A stretch of 64,000 nucleotides of DNA from DASUPK01 sp963724665 (GTDB lineage: Bacteria > Actinomycetota > Thermoleophilia > Solirubrobacterales > 70-9), in the NCBI GenBank assembly GCA_963724665.1, contig CAVRVH010000007.1, positions 992,001 to 1,056,000 of the forward strand, in the 5' to 3' direction. Both the position numbers and the translations under genes were made by a program. Each line of letters opens with the position of its first letter. The stretch's first letter is position 1. The notes under the pieces were generated by a model. That model was not told the origin of the DNA and did no database searches. It worked only from the letters and a program-made list of their open reading frames with translations. Shown in pieces: positions 55,075 through 62,885 of the stretch.

Positions 55075-55407
55075 GTGACTGAAAGCACGAAACAACAGAT
55101 CGACGTCTGCGCCGCGAGCGAGTTGCCGAGCGGAGAGATGAAGCTGGTCGACGCCCCCGAGGGCGTCAAGATCGGCGTCTTCAACTGCGACGGCGACCTC
55201 TACGCAATCGAGGATCGCTGCTCGCACGACGACGGCCCTCTCGCCGAGGGCCCGTTCGACGCCGACGCCTGTACCGTGGAGTGCCCACGCCACGGGTCAT
55301 TGTTCGACCTCACGTCCGGTCGTCCCAAGACCCTCCCCGCCTACCAACCGGTCACCACCTACCCGGTCACGATCCTGGACGACACCGTCAAGCTGGAGGT
55401 TTCCTAA
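55075..55407 (+). CDS. Rieske-type [2Fe-2S] ferredoxin of the SUF operon
   Basis: A 110-residue soluble Rieske protein. The two cluster motifs are CSHDDGPLAEG (Cys-x-His, about residues 49-51) and CPRHGSLFD (Cys-x2-His, about 70-73), followed by TSGRPKTLPAYQPVTTYPV. This type of NirD/BphF-like ferredoxin is often placed in actinobacterial suf clusters and may supply electrons for cluster assembly or repair. GTG start at 55075. Its stop overlaps the sufB start (TAATG). Confidence 0.92.
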   Translation: MTESTKQQIDVCAASELPSGEMKLVDAPEGVKIGVFNCDGDLYAIEDRCSHDDGPLAEGPFDADACTVECPRHGSLFDLTSGRPKTLPAYQPVTTYPVTILDDTVKLEVS

Positions 55408-56853
55408 TGGCCACCCCCGAGACCGCTGTAGAGCGCCCCGCCGAGGAGCGCGAGCTCGCCGGCATCAATGCCGACTACAAGGAGAAGTTCGGCTTCCACG
55501 ACCCTGAGTCGGGGTACGCCTACAAGTCGCCGAAGGGCCTCTCGCGCGAGGTCGTCGAGTCGATCTCCGAGTACAAGGACGAGCCGCAGTGGATGCGCGA
55601 CTTCCGGATCAAGGCGTACGAGCACTTCGAGTCGCGCCCCACCCCGCAGTGGGGCGGCAACCTGAACCAGATCGATTTCAACGACATCCACTACTTCGTC
55701 CGCGCATCCGAGAAGAACAGCCGCGACTGGTCAGAGGTGCCGGAGGACATCAAGAACACCTTCGACCGCCTGGGCATTCCCGAGGCGGAGCGCAAGTTCC
55801 TCTCCGGCGTCGGCGCCCAGTACGAATCCGAGGTCGTCTACCACCAGGTGAACGAGAAGCTCGAGGAGCAGGGCGTGATCTTCACGGACATGGACACGGC
55901 CCTCCGCGAGCACGAGGACCTGGTCCGCGAGTACTGGGCGACGATCATCCCGCCCAACGACAACAAGCTCGCGGCGCTCAACTCGGCCGTCTGGTCGGGA
56001 GGCTCGTTCGTCTACGTCCCCGCCGGCGTCTCGGTCGCGATGCCGCTGCAGGCCTATTTCCGGATCAACACCGAGAACATGGGCCAGTTCGAACGCACGT
56101 TGATCATCGCCGAGGAGGGCTCCGACGTCCACTACATCGAGGGCTGCACAGCACCGACCTACTCGACGGACTCGCTCCACTCCGCAGTGGTCGAGATCGT
56201 GGCGAAGAAGAGCGCCCGGGTTCGCTACACGACGGTCCAGAACTGGTCGCAGAACGTCTTCAACCTCGTCACCAAGCGGGCGGTCGCCCACGAGGACGCG
56301 ACGATGGAGTGGGTCGACTGCAACCTCGGGTCGAAGCTGACCATGAAGTACCCGTCGATCTACCTGCTCGGCGAGCGGGCCCACGGCGAGATCCTCTCGA
56401 TCGCCTTCGCGGGCGAGGGCCAGCACCAGGACGCCGGCGGCAAGATCATCCACGCGGCGCCGAAGACGACCAGTCTCGATCTTCTCCAAGTCGATCTCCA
56501 AGGACAAGGGCCGCACCAGCTACCGCGGCCTGCTCGAGATCGCCAAGGGCGCCAGCGAGTCGAAGTCGAAGGTCGTTTGCGATGCGCTCCTGCTTGACGA
56601 GGAGTCGCGCTCCGACACCTATCCGACCATCCGCATCGGCGAGGACGACGTGGACGTCGGCCATGAGGCGACCGTCTCGAAGGTCGGCGAGGAGCAGATC
56701 TTCTACCTCCAGTCCCGCGGGATGAGCGAGGAGGAGGCCTCCAAGATGATCGTCAACGGCTTCATCGAGCCGATCACCAAGGAGCTCCCCATGGAGTACG
56801 CAGTCGAGCTGAACCGCCTGATCGAGCTGCAGATGGAGGGTTCGATTGGCTGA
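55407..56853 (+). CDS. sufB: Fe-S cluster assembly scaffold SufB (one frameshift)
   Basis: About 481 residues. ATG 55407 within the preceding stop. Family segments: REVVESISEYKDEPQWMRDF, VYHQVNEKLEEQGVIFTDMD, AVWSGGSFVYVPAGVSVAMP, RINTENMGQFERTLIIAEEG, YIEGCTAPTYSTDSLHSAVV, and the cluster-binding region near GGKIIHAAPKTTS. At about 56476 one extra C breaks the frame; sense resumes as IFSKSISKDKGRTSYRGLLE, the universal SufB sequence, and runs to MEGSIG at 56853. Forms the SufB-SufC2-SufD scaffold with sufC encoded 11 kb upstream. The SufD start lies eight bases before its stop. Confidence 0.93.
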
Positions 56854-58087
56854 CGCCGGCGCGGCACCGCCGCTGCCGACGCAGAAGACGCGCGGCTGGG
56901 AGTTCACGGACCTCTCCGGGCTCGACCTCGACGCCTACGCGCCTGCCACCGGCGGCGACCCCGAGGCCCGGTCCCGTGCGGACGGGGTCCTCAACCCGCC
57001 AGAGGGAGCCGATCACCTGGTCGTCCAGGTGGATGGCGCAACTGTCGAAGGTGCGTCGGTCGAGGTCGAGGGCGATGGGCGCCCGCACGAACCGCTGGTC
57101 GCCTCCTTGGAGAGCTCGCTCGAGGGCTTCCCCCACCTCCGCGAGATGCTCGGCGCGCTGGCGCCCAGCGACGATCCGTTCGTCGCGCGCAACGACGCAG
57201 CCTGGCGCGGTGGGGCGCTGGTCTACGTGCCCCGGGGCAAGCGCCTCGAGGCGCCGGCGCTGATCGCCGCGGTCCAGGATGCCGAGGCGACGGCCGTCTC
57301 CTTCCGGACGCTGATCGTCATCGAGGAGGGCGCCGAGGCGGAGGTCTGGGAGCAGTGGCTCACCACGGATTCCAACCCGGACGCCCTCTTCAACACGGTC
57401 ACCGAGATCTGGGTCGGCCCCGGCGCCAACCTGCGCTACGTCACCGCCCAGGGTTTGAGCGAGCGCGCGTGGGTCTTCGGCACGCAGCGTGCGGAGGTGG
57501 AGCGAGACGCGAACTTCGACTGGGTGGCGCTGGGCTTCGGCTCGGCGCGCGGCAAGGTCCGGATGGAGACGAGGCTGGCCGGCCAGGGCTCGAGCGCCCG
57601 TGTCACCGGCGCCTACGCCGGCAACGGCACCCAGCACCTCGACTTCGACACGACGCAGGAGCACGCCGCCGAGAACACCACCTCCGACCTCGCCTTCCGC
57701 GGGGTCCTGGAGGAGTCGGCGACCGCGGTGTGGCGAGGCATGATCCGCGTCGACCCCGGCGCCCAGCAGACCGACGCCTTCCAGGAGAGCCGCAACCTCT
57801 TGCTCTCGAAGTCGGCTCACGCCGACGCGATCCCCGGCCTCGAGATCGAAGCCAACGACGTGCGATGCACCCACGCCGCGGCGGTCGCACAGATCGACGC
57901 TGAGCAGCTCCACTACCTGCGCTCCCATGGCCTCGCGGACGAACAGGCGAAGCGTCTGATCATCGAGGGTTTTCTGGAGGCGCTGGTCGAGCGCCTCGAT
58001 GAGGGCCCCGTCAGGGCCGCCGTCTCCGTCGCCCTGGAGCGCCGCCTCGGCGAGATCCTCGGTGAGCGTCAGGTCCCGCCCGCCTAG
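56846..58087 (+). CDS. sufD: Fe-S cluster assembly protein SufD
   Basis: A 413-residue beta-helix partner of SufB. TTG start at 56846 overlapping the sufB end by eight bases; no ATG is better placed. Landmarks: RGWEFTDLSGLDLDAYAPAT near the N-terminus, AWRGGALVYVPRGKRLEAPA (about residues 118-137), FRTLIVIEEGAEAEVWEQWL, VERDANFDWVALGFGS, YAGNGTQHLDFDTTQEH, then FRGVLEESATAVWRGMIRVD, and the C-terminal CTHAAAVAQIDAEQLHYLRS with HGLADEQAKRLIIEGFLEAL. Completes the second suf unit. Confidence 0.95.
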   Translation: MADAGAAPPLPTQKTRGWEFTDLSGLDLDAYAPATGGDPEARSRADGVLNPPEGADHLVVQVDGATVEGASVEVEGDGRPHEPLVASLESSLEGFPHLREMLGALAPSDDPFVARNDAAWRGGALVYVPRGKRLEAPALIAAVQDAEATAVSFRTLIVIEEGAEAEVWEQWLTTDSNPDALFNTVTEIWVGPGANLRYVTAQGLSERAWVFGTQRAEVERDANFDWVALGFGSARGKVRMETRLAGQGSSARVTGAYAGNGTQHLDFDTTQEHAAENTTSDLAFRGVLEESATAVWRGMIRVDPGAQQTDAFQESRNLLLSKSAHADAIPGLEIEANDVRCTHAAAVAQIDAEQLHYLRSHGLADEQAKRLIIEGFLEALVERLDEGPVRAAVSVALERRLGEILGERQVPPA

Positions 58088-58170
58088 GCGAACCTAAAGC
58101 GCATTAAGCAGGCACGTCCGACGGGGCGGCCATGCTTTCCCTCGCCTGTGGCTGCAAACAAGACCGAATC

Positions 58171-58203
58171 TCATTATCATTACGATCCGTGCCGAGTGCA
58201 CGG
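58171..58203 (+). promoter_or_regulatory. Candidate Zur/Fur box and hairpin upstream of the 67-aa gene and zinc operon
   Basis: TCATTATCATTACGA (58171-58185) is an AT-rich imperfect 7-1-7 palindrome, close to the TCGTAAT-N-ATTACGA form of Gram-positive Fur/Zur boxes. CCGTGC-N5-GCACGG (58187-58203) then forms a small hairpin just before the ribosome-binding site (AAGGAGAGG) of the gene at 58224. The operon encodes zinc-type uptake proteins and a Fur-family regulator, so Zur control is likely. Confidence 0.5.
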
Positions 58204-58223
58204 TGCAAGGAGAGGAATCCCAA

Positions 58224-58427
58224 ATGGCAATCGAGTTCTACGACGTCAAGCTCAGAGAAAAGGTCCAGATCCCGGAGTCCGAGGTCAAGAAGACGACCTA
58301 TGAGCGTGCGGGCAAGGACGGCAAGACCAACGTGCGCTACGCGTTCCGGGCCGTGAACCAGGGGACCAAGCTGACGAAGTTCGCCAGCAAGGAGGACTGG
58401 GACGCTCTGGACGCTCCCATCGAGTAG
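58224..58427 (+). CDS. Small conserved 67-residue protein
   Basis: ATG 58224 with a strong AAGGAGAGG ribosome-binding site. The sequence starts MAIEFYDVKLREKVQIPESE and continues KKTTYERAGKDGKTNVRYAF, RAVNQGTKLTKFASKEDWDA. It is highly charged, with alternating strands, no Cys or His, and no signal or membrane segment. I do not recognise the family. It sits directly behind a candidate Zur/Fur box and 31 bases before the first zinc permease, so it may be expressed with zinc uptake, but the sequence lacks typical metal ligands. Confidence 0.7.
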   Translation: MAIEFYDVKLREKVQIPESEVKKTTYERAGKDGKTNVRYAFRAVNQGTKLTKFASKEDWDALDAPIE

Positions 58428-58458
58428 CCCACGGGAACGGCTCGAGGTTCATAGCGAG

Positions 58459-59268
58459 GTGCTCGAGCCGTTCCAGTTGCCCTTCGTCCAGAGGGGCCTG
58501 ATCGAAGTCCTCGCACTCAGCGTCGGAGCCGGTGTCCTGGGCACCTGGGTTGTGCTGCGCGGCCTCGCCTTCTTCTCGCACGCGGTGGGAACGGCGACCT
58601 TTCCAGGCCTGGTCCTGGCCGATGGGATCGGGTTCTCCGCGTCGCTTGGGGCGTTCGGCGTGGCGGTCGCCTTCACCGCCTCGGTGTGGGGGCTGGCGCG
58701 CCGGCGCAGGCGCGGCATACGACAGCCTCACCGCGCTGGTTCTCGTCGGCTGCCTCGCGGCCGGCGTGATCCTGGCGAGCGACGTCTACCACTCGGGGTC
58801 GAACGTGGAGCAGCTCCTCTTCGGCAGCCTGCTGCTGGTCGACGGCGCAGACATCCGGCTCGCAATCGTGTCGACGGCGGCAATTCTGCGCCGGGAACCT
58901 GCTGTTCGGCCGCCGCTGGCTGGCAAGCGGGTTCGACGAGGTCGGCGGGCCCACCTCCGGGGACAGCTGGCTGGACGTCGTCCTGCTGGGCCTGATCGCG
59001 CTTGCGACAACCGCGGCGCTCGGCGTGATTGGCGCGCTGCTGGTGGCCGCGCTCTTCGTGGCGCCGGCAGCGACCGTCCGGCTGTTCGCGAACCGCATGG
59101 CCACATGGCAGCTCGCGTCGGTGCTGCTCGCCGCCGCCGAGGGAACCGCCGGGCTCTGGCTGTCGGTCAAGACCAACGCCCCCCCAGGGGCGACGATCGC
59201 AACGCTCAGCGGGGCGGTGTTCGGAGTCGCAGCCGTCGATCCGCGCCGTCGGCCCCCGCCGGCTGGGG
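58459..59268 (+). CDS. Zinc/manganese-type ABC transporter permease 1 (frameshifted)
   Basis: ZnuB/AztB-type (ABC-3) permease of about 268 residues. GTG 58459 gives EPFQLPFVQRGLIEVLALSV, GVLGTWVVLRGLAFFSHAVG and TATFPGLVLADGIG; after breaks near 58710 and 58890 it reads DSLTALVLVGCLAAGVILAS, VEQLLFGSLLLVDGADIRLA, LDVVLLGLIALATTAALGVI and GALLVAALFVAPAATVRLFA. The last segment is PPGATIATLSGAVFGVAA near 59235. The exact stop is unresolved because the reading runs into the binding-protein gene. A second, different permease of the same family is encoded at 60961. Confidence 0.75.
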
Positions 59269-60220
59269 GTGGTCGCGGCGACCGGGCTTGCTGTTGCCCT
59301 GTTCGGCGTTGGGTGCGGGAGCTCGGGATCCGACTCGGGCAAGGTCTCGGTGGTCGCCACGACAACGCAGATCGGCGACTTCGCCCGCCAGGTCGGCGGC
59401 GACGCGATCAACGTCCATCAGATCCTCGCCCCGAACACCGATCCCCACGACTACGAGCCGCGCCCCGATGACGTCACCACGACAGCCGACGCGAAGATCG
59501 TCTTCACCAATGGGGACAACCTCGACGCGTGGATGGGCAAGGTCGTCGACGACAGCGGCAGCGACGCCAAGGTGGTGGACCTCGGCGCCGCCGTCCCGGT
59601 GAAGCTGCCGGGAGAGTCGAGCGGTCCGGAGGCCTCGCCGTACGACCCGCACTGGTGGCACGATCCGAGGAACGCGGAGTCTGCCGTCCGCCAAATCGCG
59701 GCGCAGCTTTCGGCTGTCGATCCGGCCGACAGGGCGAAGTTCGAAGCGAACGCCGCCGCCTACGAGACGAAGCTGAAGCGCCTGGACTCCGGCCATCGCG
59801 AACTGCTTCGACGGCGTACCTGCCGCCAACCGCAAGCTGGTCACCGACCACGACGCGTTCAACTACTTCGCCAACCGCTACGGGATCCAGGTTGTTGGGG
59901 CGGTGATCCCGTCCCAGACCACTCAGGCGCAGCCGAACGCACAGGACCTCAGCAACCTGGTTGACCTGATCAAGAAGGAGGGCGTGAAGGCGATCTTCCC
60001 TGAGAGCTCGCTGAGCCCGAAGCTGGCGCAGACGATCGCCTCACAGACCGGAGCCCAGGTGGGTCAGACCCTTTACGGCGACACGCTGGGACCGCAGGGA
60101 TCGAATGGCGATACGTATCTGAGCATGGAAGCTGCGAACGCAGAAGCGATGTTCCAGGCGTTCAGCCATGTGAACACCGGAGACATCGCCTCGTCCAGCA
60201 ACTGCGGCATCCCGAACTGA
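59269..60220 (+). CDS. Zinc-type ABC transporter substrate-binding lipoprotein (frameshifted)
   Basis: Cluster A-I metal-binding protein of about 317 residues. N-terminal hydrophobic signal ending VGCGSSGSDSG (lipidation Cys), GTG 59269 as the nearest start although a few more N-terminal Arg residues may belong. KVSVVATTTQIGDFARQVGG, NTDPHDYEPRPDDV (first His ligand), PYDPHWWHDPRNAE (second His) and, after an indel near 59788, ANRKLVTDHDAFNYFANRYG (third His region), then GAVIPSQTT and EGVKAIFPESSLSPKLAQTI with an acidic ligand. No His-rich loop. Two Cys may form the disulfide seen in such proteins. Confidence 0.85.
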
Positions 60221-60222
60221 CG

Positions 60223-60961
60223 ATGGTGCTGGCGGCCACACGCGACCTTGCCGCCGGGTACGGACGGACAGCCGGCGATCGAGGGAATCACGTTCGGCAT
60301 CGACGCCGGCCAGCGCGTCGCGCTCCTCGGCCCGAACGGGGGCGGCAAGACCACCCTGCTTCGCGTCCTGCTCGGCGAGCTCCGGCCGATGCGCGGGACG
60401 GTCGAGGTTCGCGGGCGAGCCGCCACGGTGCCCCAGACCGAGCGCTCCCGGCTCGACTTCCCAGTGTCTGCCCTCGAGGTCGCCCTGATGGGCGCCCTCC
60501 CCCGCCTGCCCTGGTGGCGGCGTCCTGGGCATTCGGACCGTGAGGTGGCGCGAGGCCGCCCTGGCGCGGGTCGGCGTCGCCGATCGCGCCAACGAGACCT
60601 TTGGCGACCTCTCAGGCGGCCAGCGTCAGCGGGTGTTGATCGCGCGCGGCCTGGTGCAGGACGCCCAGCTGCTCCTGCTCGACGAGCCGTTCTCGGGTCT
60701 GGACGTCCCTGCGGCGAGGGGCCTGGAGTCGCTGATCGCAGAACTCGCCGCAGGAGGGACGCGGGATCGTCATCGCCACCCACGACCTGGCCCAGGCCAG
60801 GCGCTGGGACGCGGTGCTCTGCCTCAACAAGCGGCAGATCGCCTTCGGCCCCCCCGACGAGGTTCTCGACCGACGCGGTCCTCGAGGAGACCTATGCCGG
60901 AGCGATCGTCGAGATCCCCGGCAGCGACCACGTCGGGATCCTGCCCGCCCACCACCACTGA
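60223..60961 (+). CDS. Zinc-type ABC transporter ATP-binding protein (several frameshifts)
   Basis: ZnuC/AztA-type ATPase of about 245 residues. ATG 60223, two bases after the previous stop. Pieces: VLAATRDLAAGY, AIEGITFGIDAGQRVALLG, Walker A GPNGGGKTTLLRVLLGELRP, VPQTERSRLDFPVSALEVAL, then DLSGGQRQRVLIARGLVQDA (signature) and LLLLDEPFSGLDVPAARGLE (Walker B), IATHDLAQARRWDAVLCLN, and an unusual His-rich end HVGILPAHHH. Breaks near 60262, 60530, 60760 and 60875. Coupled by ATGA to the second permease gene. Confidence 0.82.
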
Positions 60962-61806
60962 TGATCCACTTCGTGACAGATCCGCTGGGCCAGGAGTTCA
61001 TCCGCAGGGCGCTGCTCGAAGTCGGGCTGATCTCGCTGGCCGGCGGGGCGCTGGGCTGCTGGGTGATCTTCTACGGCGTCTCCTACGCAGCCGAGTCGCT
61101 CTCCCATGCCCTCTTCCCCGGCCTGGTCGTCGCCGCCCTCGCCGGGGTCCCGATCCTGGTCGGCGGAATCCCGGGCATCGCGGTCGCGGCCATTGCGATC
61201 GCGCTCGTAGGCCGGGTCCAGGGCATCGGTCGCGACACGGCGGTCGCCGTGGTGGTCACGGGCTTCTTCGGCCTCGGCGCGCTGTTGGCGCTCTCCCCCG
61301 ACTCGCCCCCGGTATCCAGAGCCTGCTGTTCGGAGACATCCTGGCGCCCTCCGACTCCGACCTGAGGATCGCCGCGATCCTCGCGGTCGGCATCGCCGAT
61401 CAGCCTGCTCGCCCTTCACTGGCGGCTGCTCGCGGTGGCGTTCGACCGGACCACGGCGGGATCGCTGGGCGCCTCGCCGACGGTCGCCGACCTCGCGGTG
61501 CTGGTCCTGCTTGCGGCGGCGGTCCTCGTCGCGGCGCAAGGTCTGGGCACGCTGCTCGCCGTGGCGGCGCTGGTCGGGCCCGCGGCCACCGCACGCGTCC
61601 TCACCCACCGCATCGGCTCAATGATGATTCTCGCTTCGGCGATCGGCGTCGGCGCGGGGGTCGTCGGCCTCTATCTCTCCTACTACGTCGGGGTCGCGGC
61701 GGGCGCCGCGATCGCTGGGACGATCGTCGCCGCCTACCTGATCGCGATCGCCGGCGCGAGCCTTCGATCCGCGACCCAGCGGGCGGTACCGGCGGGGGCG
61801 GCCTGA
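60961..61806 (+). CDS. Zinc/manganese-type ABC transporter permease 2 (frameshifted)
   Basis: ABC-3 permease of about 281 residues. ATG 60961 overlapping the ATPase stop. IHFVTDPLGQEFIRRALLEV, GALGCWVIFYGVSYAAESLS, HALFPGLVVAALAGVPILVG, AVVVTGFFGLGALLALSPDS, then after a break near 61310 IQSLLFGDILAPSDSDLRIA, and after one near 61400 LLAVAFDRTTAGSLGASPTV and LLAVAALVGPAATARVLTHR. It differs clearly from permease 1, so the transporter may be a heterodimer or the two may serve separately. Its stop overlaps the Fur-family gene (ATGA). Confidence 0.82.
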
Positions 61807-62247
61807 TGCAGGCGTCCGAAAGGTCCTGGAGCGAGCGCGCGGCCACTGCTCTCTCGGAGGCCGGCTTCCGGAGCGGCGGCGGCCGCCGGCAGGTGGTCGA
61901 CCTGCTCGGGACGGAGGGCTGCGCCATGACGGCGCTGGAGATCGACCGAACGACTGCCCGAAGTCGGCAGGGCGACCGTGTACCGGGCGCTCGAGCAGCT
62001 CGAGGGGCTCGGCCTGATTCAGAGGGTCGACCTCGGCGGCGACGCGGCCGGCTACGAGCGAGTCGAACCGAGCGGGCACCATCACCATCACATCGTCTGC
62101 GAGCACTGTGGCCGGGTCGTCCCCTTCGAGGACGAGGGACTCGAGCGGGCGATCGTCACCCTCGCGGAGCGCCCGGACTTCAAGGTGTCGAGCCACGACG
62201 TGACCCTCCGCGGAGAGTGCGCGGACTGCGCGAGCGAATCCGCTTAA
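61806..62247 (+). CDS. zur: Fur-family regulator, probable Zur (frameshifted)
   Basis: About 146 residues. ATG 61806 gives ERSWSERAATALSEAGFRSG, RRQVVDLLGTEGCAMTALEI; an indel near 61945 leads to VGRATVYRALEQLEGLGLIQ (recognition helix and wing), then RVEPSGHHHHHIVCEHCGRV with five consecutive His and the first CxxC, and LRGECADCASESA with the second CxxC (structural zinc site). Being the last gene of a zinc-uptake operon, it is most likely the zinc-responsive repressor of that operon, acting at the AT-rich palindrome near 58171. Confidence 0.85.
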
Positions 62248-62270
62248 GGAACGGCGGTATCTTCAGGGCC

Positions 62271-62495
62271 ATGTGTGCTGCGTGTGCAATGGCAGCGATG
62301 GCAGGCGCCAGCGGAGCGCGGTCATGGCTGCAGGCCCAGCATCAGACCTGGCTGACCGAGCGGCGGATGAAGGCGGCAACGGCGGGGATCTTCGTCGCAG
62401 CGACCCTCGGGTCGACGGTCGCGCTCAAGGGCTCGACTCCGCCGGCGCACCACCCTTCCCCATCGCCAGCGGCCGAGCACGTCCAGGACCGCTAG
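62271..62495 (+). CDS. Small membrane protein with N-terminal MCxxC
   Basis: A 74-residue protein. It starts MCAACAMAAMAGASGARSWL, has a basic segment TERRMKAAT and one hydrophobic helix (AGIFVAATLGSTVAL, about residues 37-52), and ends in a His/Pro/Ser tail. The CxxC at the very start could bind metal or haem, or be lipid-like, but no family is known to me. It follows the Fur-family gene by 23 bases. Its 3' end overlaps the convergent small membrane-protein frame by about 70 bases. Confidence 0.5.
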   Translation: MCAACAMAAMAGASGARSWLQAQHQTWLTERRMKAATAGIFVAATLGSTVALKGSTPPAHHPSPSPAAEHVQDR

Positions 62496-62649
62496 GGACT
62501 CGACTCCTAAGCCTGTCGCTCTCCCGATCCTCGCGGCGCTGCGCCCGGAAGGCGTGGAGCGAGGCGGCCAGCACGACGAGCACCGGGATCACGTAGGGGA
62601 TCCAGAGGTACCAGTGGCCGAGGTGGGCGAGCGGAGCGACGACGCTCAC
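62425..62649 (-). CDS. Small single-pass membrane protein
   Basis: 74 codons from GTG 62649. SVVAPLAHLGHWYLWIPYVI followed by PVLVVLAASLHAFRAQRR gives one membrane helix and a basic cytoplasmic stretch. Beyond about 62510 the sequence is antisense to the plus-strand gene and may not be real: an indel there would stop translation at 62513-62515, leaving about 47 residues. The GTG overlaps the stop of the reading just upstream (GTGA), so it belongs to a minus-strand string starting with the large membrane protein. Confidence 0.5.
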   Translation of the reverse strand: MSVVAPLAHLGHWYLWIPYVIPVLVVLAASLHAFRAQRREDRESDRLRSRVPSGPGRARPLAMGKGGAPAESSP

Positions 62650-62806
62650 GGGATCAAGGGCGTAGTCCCGTGGCCGGCCGGGTGGCGGGCGTGGGCCGGC
62701 GCCGCCACGGCGCCGGCCGGGGCGGAGTCCTCGCGATCAACCAGGAGCGGAGCCCGCCGGCTGCGCCGATCGAGGTCTTCACGTAGTTGACGGACTCCAT
62801 GCACAT
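62646..62806 (-). CDS. Very small protein with MC start and RSWL motif (frameshifted)
   Basis: ATG 62806 reads MCMESVNYVKTSIGAAGGLR and then SWLIA; after one indel near 62730 it continues DSAPAGAVAAPAHARHPAGH, ending GTTPLIP, where its stop overlaps the start of the next gene (GTGA). About 53 residues. The start MC and the G-A-x-G-x-RSWL pattern recall the small protein encoded at 62271 (GASGARSWL). Too short for confident prediction; support comes from the tight overlap and the shared motif. Confidence 0.4.
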
Positions 62807-62885
62807 GGCCGGTCGAGTATGCCAGCCTCCTGGCGGTACTCAGATGTTCACTGCGTCAGAGCTCGCCGACCGGATCAAACGCCAG

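Noticed and set aside
56470..56490. Programmed frameshift in sufB
   Set aside because: No slippery heptamer or downstream structure stands out, and the surrounding region has many other indels, so an error is simpler.
56774..57928. 384-codon minus-strand frame
   Set aside because: Antisense to sufD, which is certain.
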